Shown piece by piece: positions 53,350-63,894 of a DNA stretch of 64,000 bases; position 1 is the first letter of the stretch, and every line of letters starts with the position of its first letter. The stretch comes from Conus ventricosus (Eukaryota > Mollusca > Gastropoda > Neogastropoda > Conidae). Where the stretch lies: positions 88,130,997 to 88,194,996 of the forward strand of contig CM031607.1 of assembly GCA_018398815.1 (NCBI GenBank). The letters run 5' to 3'. Position numbers and translations under genes: made by a program. Under the pieces are notes generated by a model. That model saw only the letters and a list, made by a program, of their open reading frames with translations, ran no database searches and was not told the DNA's origin.

Positions 53350-54677
53350 TTGTTCTTTGTACAGGATGGTGTACTGTACAGGTGTGCAGTGCGGAATGGG
53401 AGCGTTGTCAACCAAATTGTTGTTCCACTGTCTTTGAGAGATACGGTGTTACGTACTGCTCACGATGCTATTTTCGCAGGTCACTGTGGAGTCAAACGTA
53501 CCTTGCAGCGTGTTCTTGGACGGTCCCACTGGCCCACAGTACGCAGGGATGTCGTTCAGTTCTGCCGGTCATGTGATGTGTGCCAGAAGTCTTCACATAA
53601 AGACAGAGTTCCTTGTGCGCCTCTTCATAAAACGCCTGTGATTTCAACTCCATTTCAGCGTGTTGCAATCGATCTTGTTGGGCCATTTCAGCCATCTTCG
53701 TCAGGTAATCGTTATGTGTTAACTCTTGTGGACACAGCTACACGCTTTTCTGAAGCGATTCCTTTAAAGATTGATACTGTTACTGTTGCTGAAGCTCTCC
53801 TTTCTATTTTTCCCCGTGTTGGTCTTCCAGAGGAGATTCTATCAGATTGTGGCACTCTGTTTCCGATTTGTTGTCGGAAATATACAGGTTATTGTCAGTG
53901 AAGTCTGTGACCACAACGCCGTACCATCCACAGTTAAATGGGATGGTCGAACGGTTCAATGGAACATTGAAAGCCATGCTTCGCGAAGTTTCTGTTCAGG
54001 CCCCTCGTGAGTGGGATAGGTACACTCCTGCTTTACTTTTTGCATACCGGGAACTCCCGAATGAGTCACTGGGATTTTCCCCTTTTGAACTTGTTTGGTA
54101 ATTCTCCTCGGGGCCTACTTGACCTGCTGGCAAACAAATGGACGGGTACAAATATGGATTCTGTGTCTGATACTAAAAATGTTTACCAATATGTTTTTGA
54201 TTTGCAAAACAGGATCAAGGATGCTTGTCAGCTTGCGCAGGAAACCGCTGACAGCACGACTGACAAATACAAAAAGTATGCAGACAGAATATCCAAGGTA
54301 CGTTGTTTTCAAGTTGGTGATAAAGTTCTGGTTTTGTTGACTGATATCAGATAATCACAAGTAGTTACGAATTCAGTGGAAAAGTTCTTTTTTCTGTTGT
54401 GTCAAAGTTGTCACCAGTGAATTATGCCATTGACATGAATGGACAGATTAAGACATTCCACATTAACATGCTCACGTTGTGTGTGCAGAGAGTCAACGTT
54501 GCTATCAACAGGTCTGTTGAGGTGGCAGGTGTGTCAACATTTCCGTCTTTGTCGTCCGACTTGTCGGATGTCTTGCCTGTGAATGCTGTTGTTGATCTTC
54601 CATTTCAGGACAGACTGCGTCTGTTGGTTTGTTGTCCGACACTGACTGTGACACTTCATCTGTATTACCCACTCTGA
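53350..54677 (+). pseudogene. LTR element integrase with GPY/F-type C-terminus, frameshifted
   Basis: H2C2 zinc finger: HDAIFAGHCGVKRT and FCRSCDVCQKSS. Catalytic core: RVAIDLVGPFQPSS (Asp108), EEILSDCGTLF (Asp166) and, after a frame change near 53860, PQLNGMVERFNGTLKAMLRE with the catalytic Glu. Then ALLFAYRELPNESLGFSPFE, a frame change near 54095, DKYKKYADRISKVRCFQVGD and KLSPVNYAIDMNGQIKTFHI (GPY/F-like module, 54399 on). It lies upstream of RNase H, unlike standard Gypsy. D-D-E residues are present but in different frames. Confidence 0.85.
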
Positions 54678-55246
54678 CAGTTCGTGGAGAGACATACAAA
54701 GATGTTGTGGTTTGTGACGATTTGAATAAACAGATTATTTGGATCAAAGAGTGTCAGTCTGCTCTTGAACATGTACAAAGAACGCTGAATACGTTTCCCG
54801 TTTTGTTACTACCGTCACTTGCCGAGGATTTCATCCTCGGCACAGACGCCAGTTCGCAGGGCATGGGAGCCGTGTTCCTTCAAGACAAAGATGGACTTCT
54901 TCATCCCGTTCAGTATGCCAGTAAGAAGTTATCCGCTAGTCAGCGGAAGAATTCCACGATTGAAAGAGTGCCTGGCCATTCTTTGGGGTTGTGAAAAATT
55001 CGCAAGATTTCTGACAGGGAGAGAATTCATCCTGCAAACGGACCATAGACCGTTGACTTTCCTGCAAACATAAAAAAACAGGAATAGTCGTCTCTTGCGA
55101 TGGGCTCTCTCTGTGCAGGAATTCCGGTTCCGTATTGAACTCATTCCAGGTACGTCCAACCTGTTGGCTGATCCATTATCTAGAGCATACCTAGATAATC
55201 ACTACCCGTCTTATTTTACGGACATATCTGCTGGATGGAATACGTG
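54629..55246 (+). pseudogene. LTR element RNase H fused to the pre-RT linker; RT deleted
   Basis: One open frame reads LTVRGETYKDVVVCDDLNKQ (the segment normally before RT) and then directly IIWIKECQSALEHVQRTLNT (the segment normally after RT). The fingers and palm, including the catalytic Asp pair, are absent. RNase H follows: DFILGTDASSQGMGAVFLQD, SKKLSASQRKNSTIE, a frame change at about 54970, FARFLTGREFILQTDHRPLT, then WALSVQEFRFRIELIPGTSN and ADPLSRAYLDNHY. Non-autonomous. Confidence 0.85.
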
Positions 55247-56628
55247 AAGGGTTTGCTACTTGAGATTGTGTGTCAGTATGACAATTGTTTTTACACATGG
55301 TCTGGTGTGCCAAATGAAAGTTTTTTTTCTTCTGTTGTTGTCATTTATATACTCATATGGTACTCTGTAAGACATGAACATATCTATCTTAGTGTCATTT
55401 GTGTATTGAGAATCCATACTTTCCATGTTTGATTATGTCATAATGAACATGTTTGCCTGGATTGCTTGGCACTTATTTGAACCATTGTGAGTGCAATTAC
55501 AAACATTATTTTGATTCATGGTTACTTTTGATTTTTTTTCTCACATTGTTATTTCAAATGAATTGTAATTCATTTGAGAAAATGTTTCAACGCTGTAGGT
55601 CTAAATGGTTGGTTATGTGTGTGATCACAGATTGTGCTGTATTGGTTCAAATACAACATGGACTTTCAACTGGTTGGACAGCCATTGATTGAGAAAACTT
55701 AAAATACTATTAGTTTATGCTATTGATGTAATCCTGAGAACTCAGACTTGGTTCTCCGACATGATGTCCTTTTGTTTACCCCGTGATGGGGGCGTCACGT
55801 GCACAGGATGTGTGAAGGTGTCGTGTGCACATGTTTAGTGTTTTAAGATTGGACGTCAGCGGTATTGGGGTATTGAGAGAAAAGAGATCATGTGATTGTA
55901 TGGCGTTGTTTTGTTGGATAGTGGCCTGGGTGAGTACTGCTTGGAAGCGCAGCGCGCTATTTAACTTAGCTAGAAAATTCTATAATCACTTGCTCTACGC
56001 CAGCCGCGGAGTCGCATGGTCTGTTTGTTTATGGCGATTGAAGGACCGATGCAAGGCTGATGCATCGTTGAGGTATTTTTGTCATTAATGTGTAACTAGA
56101 GAGAAGTGAAATCTTTGGCGGAAAAATGAAAACATTTGTATTCAAAAGAAAAGAAACGGACAAGAACCAGTGTGGTTACTCCTGTAACATTTCTTTATAA
56201 AAGAACGGGGAAAAGAAAGGAAAAGTAATATTTAAAAGTAAAAACTTATAAGAAAAGGTTACCGTTTACATCTTCATGTTTAAGTGAGTCTCGTTATAAT
56301 TAGTTATTGTAGAACTGCACGTGGTTCCGAGTATGTTGACAGGTTGCCTGTCTCACGCCGGGCCACGGGTGGGAGTGACTGAAGGTGGCGGAGGTGCTGG
56401 ACCTAACCCCAGCCTGGGACGGGTGGCGGACCTCACCCGCAGTACATTCCTGAAGGAGGAGGAATCATGTGGATGAAGAATGTCTTTGGCGTATTTCCCC
56501 ATGTGGATGAAGAATGACTCTGGCGCATTCCCGGATAGTGTAACAACTCTACTTTACGACCTCCACTGTTGTGAATTGGATTTGATTGTTTTCCTGTGTT
56601 GACGTTATAAGCTAATGATATATGATAT
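55247..56628 (+). other. 3' untranslated part of the LTR element, may include U3
   Basis: No coding signal. It contains TATAAAA at 56196-56202, a purine-rich run at about 56200-56228, and a short direct repeat CATGTGGATGAAGAATG at about 56466 and 56502. If the LTR is longer than the shared 338 bp, its U3 lies here. Confidence 0.5.
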
Positions 56629-56966
56629 AGATACGGTGATGATGGATAGTGACACAGACCCCATGTTTTATGTACGTGTCAATTGAAGGGGAAACAGTAC
56701 CGGGTGTTACCTCCTTGGTGGAGAGGAGGTGTGTTTGTGTTTATTTTGTGTTGCCTCCCCAATTGGAGAGGAGGTGTGGATAAGTTGATCTGAGCATTGT
56801 ATGTATTAATCATATTTGTTCTCCCGTAGGAGGGGAGGAAAAACCAGCTTTTCGGTGTTGTTTTTTATTTGACGCGCCTTGGGTGAAAAGAGTGATTGCC
56901 CGCGTTCGCGGAGTTTGCTTTGGCGGTGGTGCATGCGTGTGTGGCACGACTCCGGGAAGCATGACA
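56629..56966 (+). repeat. right LTR (shared part)
   Basis: 338 bp nearly identical to 48879-49213, ending GACA. It differs by scattered substitutions and small indels (GGAGAGGAGGTG versus GGAGAGGTG), so insertion was not very recent. Confidence 0.85.
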
Positions 56967-57331
56967 CAACCCTTTAAATACACCTTCTAAAATCATACAG
57001 GAAATTTTGTTAAAAATCTTTCCTCCGTAAAATCCGAGATCAGATGAAAAATGTTGATCTCTTTCAGAAATTCAAAGATCACACCAGGTGGAACATCTCT
57101 CAACAGGGTTTTCATGGAGTCTGCTGTAAAGTGTTTATGTCTCACATCATGCAAGTCCCAACACTCTAAAAGAGTATGTCACTACAACTGTGAGTGGTGC
57201 ATGACAGGAAATGCACCACGGACCTTCTTCCCCTTTAAAAGATAAAGAATGGGTGTAAAAGGAGTGGTGGCCTGTATGCAACCAGCACAAGACTTTTTTC
57301 TTTATGGCCGCTTAGGAAAAATGGTAAAAAC

Positions 57332-57911
57332 TCAGGTTTGGACGGATTTTAAATAGTCTTTTTTATCCGTCTGCAAGTTCCATTCCTCTTGCCAGAGGTC
57401 TTTGACGTAAGCCTGGGATTTGATATTCATATCGGTGTGAGGGATAGACAATCTGCTTATCTTTTCTTGTGGCACTCTTGGAAAGTTGATCAACCAACTC
57501 GTTGCCTCAAATTCACGTATGTCTGCGAACCCAAGCAAAACTATGTTATATACATTTGATTTCAGAGAGGTGTACAGTTTGAATAATTCAATCAGTTGTG
57601 GGTGCTTGAGGTTACGGCTGGCAATGGCCTCCAAAGCAGAAAGTGAGCGCGGCAAAATGAGGAAATCCATTTTTTCAATTAGAGACTATTTCAACCAAGG
57701 CTGTCAACTCAGCAGTGTAGATGGAGCTGTCAGTGGGAATGAGTTTAGAACATCTCTGAGAAGGACCCGTTGCACAATACACAGTTGACGCAACCCCCTC
57801 CTCCGATTTGGAACCGTCAGTGAAAATTCTTCCAAAGGATGAAAACTTCGAACACAGTTTGGCGAAAAAGGACTTGTACGCCACGGACCTAGTGGTATCT
57901 TTACGGTACAA
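57332..57911 (-). pseudogene. LINE F RNase H, frameshifted
   Basis: Pieces: FSSFGRIFTDGSKSEEGVAS and DSSIYTAELTALVEI (57911-57675), then FLILPRSLSALEAIASRNLK (57670 on; the catalytic Asp of SDSLSALE is replaced, reading PRSLSALE) and SQAYVKDLWQEEWNLQTDKK. Broken and inactive. Confidence 0.8.
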
Positions 57912-58082
57912 GGCTAAATCAAACCGGATCTCTGGAGTGAAGAAAGTCCATGGTGGTCATCAGGACGCTTGGATAAATAAAACACGACGTGTAGTTTAAG
58001 GCAAGTTTCAGCCAACGGATCGAGAGGGATGGTTCTCCTGCATCAGCACACAGGCTATAAACAGGGATGGTGCGGAATGCAA

Positions 58083-59088
58083 TCAGATAAGAGTTGAAGC
58101 CCTTGATGGTGGATGGGACCTAGACGTTTCAGGTAGGAAGGTCTCGCCGAGCCTTAGACGACTACACACCCATAGTCCAGTTTGGAACGGATTAGAGCCC
58201 TGTACAAAATGGAGAAGAATTTTCTCATCAGGCCCCAATCCATGTGTGCCAGAACTTTCCGAATGCTCAGTGCTTTCTAACGAGCAGTTTTTGAGTGTTG
58301 GATGTGACATTTAAAGTTCAGTTTTTGATTTTAAAAAAAAGAACACCCAGAACTATGGCGTTTTTCACAGCTGGGAAGGTGGATTTCAGGATCAGCAAAG
58401 AATTGACGCACATTGTGAAAATGAATACACTGTGTTTTGGTGCTTGAAAAAGTAAACCCGTTTTCCTCAGCCCACTGTCGAATCTTATCCACACAAAGTT
58501 GGAGTCGACGCTGAATGCTGGCATAAGCAGCTCCAACTGCATAGAGTGCGAAGTCATCAACAGAGAGGACTCGGGATCCCGGTTTACTTAACTGACAATG
58601 TCACTAATTTTGATACTGAAGAGAGCCAAAGGAAGAATGCTCCCTTGAGGTACACCCAACTCCTGCCCATGGATGTCCGATAAAGTGGTGCCAACAGAGA
58701 CTTGGAACTGCCGATCAGCCAGAAAGTTTTGAATGAATAAATGCAGACAACCGCGAAAGCAAAGTTTATGGAGGTCTATAAGAATTCCAGATTTCCAAGT
58801 GGTATCACACGCTTTTTCCAGATCAAGAAAGATAGCAACCACATAATGTTTATTGATGAACGCATTGCAGATGGTGGTTTTCAGACGGACTGAATGGTCA
58901 ACGGTCGAGTGGTACTTCCGGAACCTGCACGGTTCATTGGCCAAAAAGTTATTGGTTTCCAGCTTATAGATTAGACGGGGTTTGACCATCTTTTCCATTA
59001 GCCTGCAGAGGAAGCTTGACAGAGCCACCAGACGATAGTTTGAAGGGTTGGGAAGGCCTTTTCCTGGCTTAGGAAACGGATTGATCAT
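58083..59088 (-). pseudogene. LINE F reverse transcriptase, frameshifted
   Basis: From 59088: PFPKPGKGLPNPSNYRLVAL, VVAIFLDLEKACDTTWKSGI (motif A), ELGVPQGSILPLALFSIKIS (motif B). Then frame changes follow before motif C, ALYAVGAAYASIQRRLQ-like sequence and the thumb near 58200. Confidence 0.8.
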
Positions 59089-59403
59089 GACTTTTCACCA
59101 CACACCTCCTCCCCATAACAGCAAATTTTGACGTGCCCAATTTTCTGGGACTTGACGTACCGCATTGGAGACGGAGACGGAATGTCAAGTTGAATGCTCA
59201 CATTCAAAGAACCCACTTTGATGACATATGGCAATGAAGGGGTACAGAATGTCAGAGGGTGTTGGCGGGCACTCGTTCTCCTTTGCAAACTGTGACCCTA
59301 TGCATGTTGAAAATATACCTCGGGATGTAAGTTCTGTATTTATCTCAGTCTCTGAGACGCATCTAAGATCTGAGCATCTAATGACTCCCTTGGACGTACT
59401 CAA
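59089..59403 (-). pseudogene. LINE F ORF1 fragment
   Basis: It reads STSKGVIRCSDLRCVSETEI (59403 on) and, in a second frame, VIKVGSLNVSIQLDIPSPSP then VKSQKIGHVKICCYGEEVCG, homologous to residues about 130-235 of the ORF1 in copies D and E. The first knuckle has lost Cys positions. Confidence 0.75.
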
Positions 59404-59469
59404 CTATTTATGAGGAGTCACCCAGATCTCTCTAACAGTTTTATGGCACTCAGCAGCTGTTCCGACAAA

Positions 59470-60089
59470 CCCTATGAGAGGAAGGCACTAAAACCTATCA
59501 AAACAAGACAGTTAACTGATAAAAGAAGTCCATAGCTGTAAGAAACAAGAACACTAAAATCTTTGAAAGGAAGATGCTTATCAATAGAGCGAAAACACTA
59601 CAACTTTAAAAAAAGGGGGAACTTAGCTGCCTAAAACGACTGCAATAGCCACTCGAAAAGAACACTGAACACTGTGAAAGAACACTAAAGGAGAGCAAAT
59701 GCTATCACAGGAAGTCGAGAGTACTTGACTATTTGAAAGGTGACCACCAGCTCCTTTAAGTGTAGGAAATCAAAATTGTCTTGTAACTTTTGTCCTTGGT
59801 TTCGGCGGACTCGTTAAGAATTAATTTGATGGACTCGCTAAGAATTATTTGTGAAATCTGAAAGCTATGAAAAGACTCACATGCTAACTGATTACCATGT
59901 CAGGCTCTCTGTGGATAAAGGACACTCAGATCAGGAGTACCAGGTGCACACTAGGAAATATTTCAGGAAGAGGATCAAAAACTTCCTCAAGAGCTCTGCA
60001 GCCCCAACCAAAATGATCTGAAAACATGCGTCCATGCTCCAGATCCCTTGATTCACAAGACCTGCACCAGACCTCGAGTCAGCCTTTCA
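59470..60089. repeat. degenerate short-repeat region around GAACACTAAA
   Basis: Between 59480 and 59720 motifs such as AGAACACTAAA, AAAACACTACAA, AGAACACTGAACACT and AGAACACTAAAGG recur every 20-40 bp. 59720-60089 has no recognised feature. Confidence 0.5.
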
Positions 60090-60270
60090 TGCCTTTCCAG
60101 GAAACATTCCCTCTGGTACTCCCCGTTTTGTATCCTTGATCCCCAGAACACCGACATTGGAAACTGTCTTATCGTCATGGCCATATGAAAAATGAGTGTG
60201 GATAGTAAAGCGCTTAGAACTTGTCTTTCCGTGGATGGGCGCTATATAAGTATTCATAATAATGATAATT
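60090..60270 (+). mobile_element. SINE 3' portion
   Basis: GTAAAGCGCTTAGAACTTGT, then GGGCGCTATATAAGTATTCA and a short (AAT)n tail. It has the same tail module as the elements at 7380 and 11838. No head seen. Confidence 0.75.
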
Positions 60271-60518
60271 AAAATAGACACCAAATCCTAGAAAAGAAGA
60301 CTCTAAGCCCAAGAGAGAAGCCATGTAAATCTCTGAATTAAGGAGACACTGAAGCCAGGAAACAATAAGACCCGCGAATGAAGGAAACACTATAGCTAGA
60401 TAAAGATGACATTAAACCTTTGTGTGGAGGAGGCACGGAGCCTGGAAAAAAAGAATGAACCTGTGAACGAAGAGGCCCCGAATTCCTAAGAAAAGACGAG
60501 ACAAACAACAAAAAATGC
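60271..60518. repeat. second block of the degenerate short repeat
   Basis: GAGACACTGAAGC, GGAAACACTATAGC and related motifs. Similar sequence reappears at 63736-63790 on the other side of the LINE insertion. Confidence 0.45.
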
Positions 60519-60756
60519 CAAACCATCTGAAAGCTATGGTAATGTTGCTTATAGCCTAGCCAGCCAGAAACGGCCATGTCAGGGCCGTCACTGCGTTGAA
60601 GACATCCACACAACTCTTTAAAATACACCTAAAAACATAACGGAAATTTGGTTTAAAACATTTATTCTGTGAAATCTTAGATCAGATGAACAATGCTGAT
60701 CTCTTGAAAAAAAAAATTAAAGATCACATCAGGTGAGACATCTCTGAACAAGGTTT

Positions 60757-61815
60757 TCATGGAGTCTGTTGTAAAATGCTATGTCTCAAACCATGCAGGT
60801 CCCAACACTCTAAAAGAATATGTTTCACTATGAATGGTACATAACATGGAATGCACCATGGAGCCTCTTTGCTCTTTAAAAGAAACGAACGAGTTACAAT
60901 CGAATGGCCAGCGTGCTGCCGGCATAGAACTGTTTCTTCCTTGTGACCACCAGAGGGAGATGAGAGGAACACTTAGGTTTGGTCAGATCTGGAAAAGTTT
61001 GTTATCTGTCCGTGTATTGCAGTCCCCCTGCCAGGTCTCCGATATAACCATTAACCTTCGGTTTCAAATCTGAATAGGGGATAGATATGCTAGACAGTTT
61101 CTTCGTTGCGACATTCCTGGCCAAACGATCAGCCATTTCATTTCCCCAAATGCCGACATGACCGGGAACCCAAGCTAGAACAATGCTGTGACCTTCCGCT
61201 TTCAAAGAGGTAACCTGTTTTAAAGAGTTTAAAAGTTCAGGGTGATGGAGGTAATGGCCAGCTACGGCCTCCAAAGCCGACAGCGATTCAGACAAAATCA
61301 AAAAGTCCTTGTTTACAGACTGCGAGATAAACTTCAGCGCTGGAACCAAAGCCGTTAGTTTCAGCACAGTAAACACAACTATCTGACAGAATATGCTTTG
61401 ATAATATTGGAAAAGGAACAGTTGGGCAACAGGCTGCACAAGCCACTCAATCACTGGACTTTGAACCATCAGTAAACATTTTCCGAGAGGATGGGAATTT
61501 TGTACAGAGATCGACAAACAATGCCTGGCATGCCTGATGATTGGTGGATTCTTTACGAAAAGCAGCCAGATCAAAGCGTGTTTCTGGTGTGAAAAGCTTA
61601 AAGGTTCATGGAGGCTTTTCTGGAAATCTGGAGAAGTCGGACAACTCCTAGATCAAGACATGCATTCTGCTCATGGGGCAAACTTAGGAATGCAGTTGGG
61701 ATTTTCTTCAAATTTACTTTGAAAATGAGGATTAAAAATGCAGTCACAAGCAATGTTTTCTGGTTCAGAGAACAATCAGAGATAGTAATTTAAGGACAGT
61801 GTCAGCCTGCGGTTA
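60757..61815 (-). pseudogene. LINE G RNase H and RT C-terminus, frameshifted
   Basis: The 61574-61002 piece contains LKFISQSVNKDFLILSESLS (catalytic Asp of SDS is Glu), then LAWVPGHVGIWGNEMADRLA. The 60972-60757 piece contains CIPCYVPFIVKHILLECWDL (Cys-rich tail). The TDGS motif is out of frame near 61470. Confidence 0.8.
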
Positions 61816-62089
61816 AGATAAGATAATGTTGCTTATAACCCAGCCGACCGCAAAGGGCCACATCAGGCTGTCACCACGTTAAAATCAACTCAAGTAATTC
61901 ATTCACACAATTCTTTAAAATACATCGAAAACCCATCTGAAAGTTTAATAATCTTTCCACTGTAAAATCTCAGATCCGATGAAAGATGTTAATCTCTTTC
62001 AAGAACTCAAAGATCGCGTCAGGCGGAACATCTCTGAACAAGGTTTTCATGCAATCTGCTGCAAAAATGTTGTGTCTCACATCGTGCAA

Positions 62090-63715
62090 GTCCCAACACT
62101 CTAAAAGAACATGTTTCATTGTGAGTGGCGCATGACATGGAATGCACCACGGAGCTTCTTCACTCTTTAAAAGGTATGAATGGGTAAAATATGAATGGCC
62201 AGTGTGCAGCCGGCACAGAACTGTTTCTTCTTTACGACCACCAGACGTAGATGAGAGGAACTCCTCAAGGTTCGGACGGATCTGAAAGAGTTTGTTATCC
62301 GTCTGTGTATTCCAATCCTCCTGTCAGAGGTCTCTGACATAATCGTTAATTTTGGGTTTCAGATCTGAGCAGGGGATATATATGTTGGACAATTTCTCTG
62401 TTGTGGCATTCTTGGCCAAACGATCAACCATTTCATTCCCTCTGATGCCAACATGACCAGGAACCCCAAACCAGAATAATGTTGTAACCCTCCAATTTCT
62501 ACTTGGTAAAAAGTTCAAAGAAGTGTAAAAGTTCTGGATGCAGAAGGTTGCGGCCAGCTATGGTCTCCAAAGCTGACAGTGAATCTGACAGAACCAGAAA
62601 GTCCCTCTTCTTAGATTGTGAGATTATCCTCAGTGCCAGAACCAGAGCTGTAAGTTCAGCAGAGTAAGCAGAAGCATCTGAAGGAATATGTTCTAACAGT
62701 ATTTGAGAAGGAGCACCGGGGCAATAGGCTGCACAGGCCACTCCATCTTCAGACTTGGAACCGTCAGTGAAAATTTTCTGATATGATGGGAATTTTGAAC
62801 AGAGGTCAGCATACAATGTCTTGTATGCCAGAGAGCTGGTACATTCTTTGCGAAAAGCTGCAAGATCAAAACGAATCTCTGGTGTGAAAAAGTTCAACGG
62901 AGGCTTATCTGGAAACTTGGAAAAATCAGACACAACTCCTAGATCTAGACCTGCATTCCGCGCATGAGTCTGCTTACGAAGACCAAACGGCGGAATACGG
63001 TTAGGGGTGTTTGCGATTTTGCTTTGAAACCGAGGGTCAAAGACACAGTCATAGGCAGGGTTCTCCGGTTCTGAGAACAGTCTGATATAGTAATTCAAAG
63101 ACAGTTTCAGTCTGCGGTTGGGTAATGAGGATTCACATGCCTCTGCATACAGGCTGGATACAGGGGTGGTGGGGAATGCTCCAAGACAAAGACGAAGCCC
63201 TTGATGATGAACAGGATCCAAGAGTTTCAGATAAGAGGGTCTTGCAGAGCCGTACACAGCACACCCATAGTCCAGTTTAGAATGGACCAAGGCTCTGCAG
63301 AGGTGCAGCAAAGTTTTCTTATCAGCGCCCCAGTCAGTCTATGCTACGACCCGCAGAATGTTTCGAGCTTTCTGGCAAGAAGTTTTTAAGTGTTCAGTGT
63401 GACTAAGGAAGTTGAGCTTTGGATTAAAAATAACTGCCAAAAATGTGGCCTCCTTTACAGGGGGTATAGTATATTTCCCTATTTTGGATTTCACGATCAA
63501 CAAAGAACTGTCCAATATCATGAAAACGAGTGCACTGGATCCTAGTAGCAGAAAAGGTAAAGCCATTTTCTTCTGTCCACAGATATTTTCTATTTACACA
63601 AAGCTGGAGCCTGCGTTAAACACTTGGATACAAGCTTCCCGTTGCACAGAAGGCAAAATCATCTAGAAACAACGAGCAGTCGGAAGCGGTTGAATTGAAT
63701 CAACAATGTTAATTT
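62090..63715 (-). pseudogene. LINE H RNase H and RT palm/thumb, frameshifted
   Basis: A 270-codon open piece (63311-62499) runs from LHLCRALVHSKLDYGCAVYG through IFTDGSKSEDGVACAAYCPG and DASAYSAELTALVLALRIIS to LVLSDSLSALETIAGRNLLH. Upstream (63566-63339) is VKEATFLAVIFNPKLNFLSH. Downstream (62518-62324) is PGHVGIRGNEMVDRLAKNAT. RNase H motifs are complete but split by a frameshift near 62500. Confidence 0.85.
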
Positions 63716-63834
63716 TTAAGCAAACCATCTGAAAGAACATGTCCATGACGTCCAAAGAACCACGAACTAAACACTACGCAAGACTATTTTGACCCTGCAC
63801 AACACTTGGAGTGTCGGATAAAGAAAAGTAACCA

Positions 63835-63894
63835 GCTGCCGTGGCCAAGTGGTTAGCGTCGCCGACTTCCGTGGGAAGTCGTGAGTTCACCAGC
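63835..63894 (+). ncRNA. tRNA-His-like SINE head or tRNA pseudogene
   Basis: GCCGTGGCCAAGTGGTTAGC has a good A box (TGGCCAAGTGGTTA). CGACTTCCGTGGGAAGTCG forms a perfect 6-bp anticodon stem with loop CCGTGGG, anticodon GTG (His). The B box is weak (GAGTTCACC) and no acceptor stem closes, which favours a SINE head. The rest of the element runs out of the window. Confidence 0.6.

Larger units (their letters stand above)
48879..56966 (+). mobile_element. Gypsy/Ty3 LTR retrotransposon, Gmr1-like, degenerate
   Basis: Direct repeats of 335 and 338 bp (48879-49213 and 56629-56966) flank a leader, a gag with SCAN-like capsid, a protease, an integrase and then an RNase H on the + strand. Integrase before RT/RNase H is the order of Gmr1-type Gypsy elements and not of standard Gypsy. 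The RT domain is deleted and several frames are broken. A Tc1 element sits in the leader at 49441-50961. Confidence 0.85.
56967..59470 (-). mobile_element. I-group LINE copy F with internal deletion
   Basis: Same family and orientation as copy D. It starts within the 3'UTR (no tail) at the LTR border and runs through RNase H and RT to 59088. It then jumps directly to ORF1 zinc-knuckle sequence (59089-59403). The endonuclease and the end of ORF1 are missing. Confidence 0.8.
60519..63735 (-). mobile_element. LINE head-to-tail dimer (copies G and H) in one 15-bp target duplication
   Basis: The 15-mer CAAACCATCTGAAAG lies at 60519-60533 and 63721-63735. Between them are two minus-strand copies of the I-group LINE. 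G (60534-61815) covers the 3'UTR to RT C-terminus. H (61816-63720) starts with its own (TTATC)-type tail and 3'UTR and extends to the RT palm. G ends at the codons NRRLKLS exactly where the tail of H begins. Confidence 0.85.
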
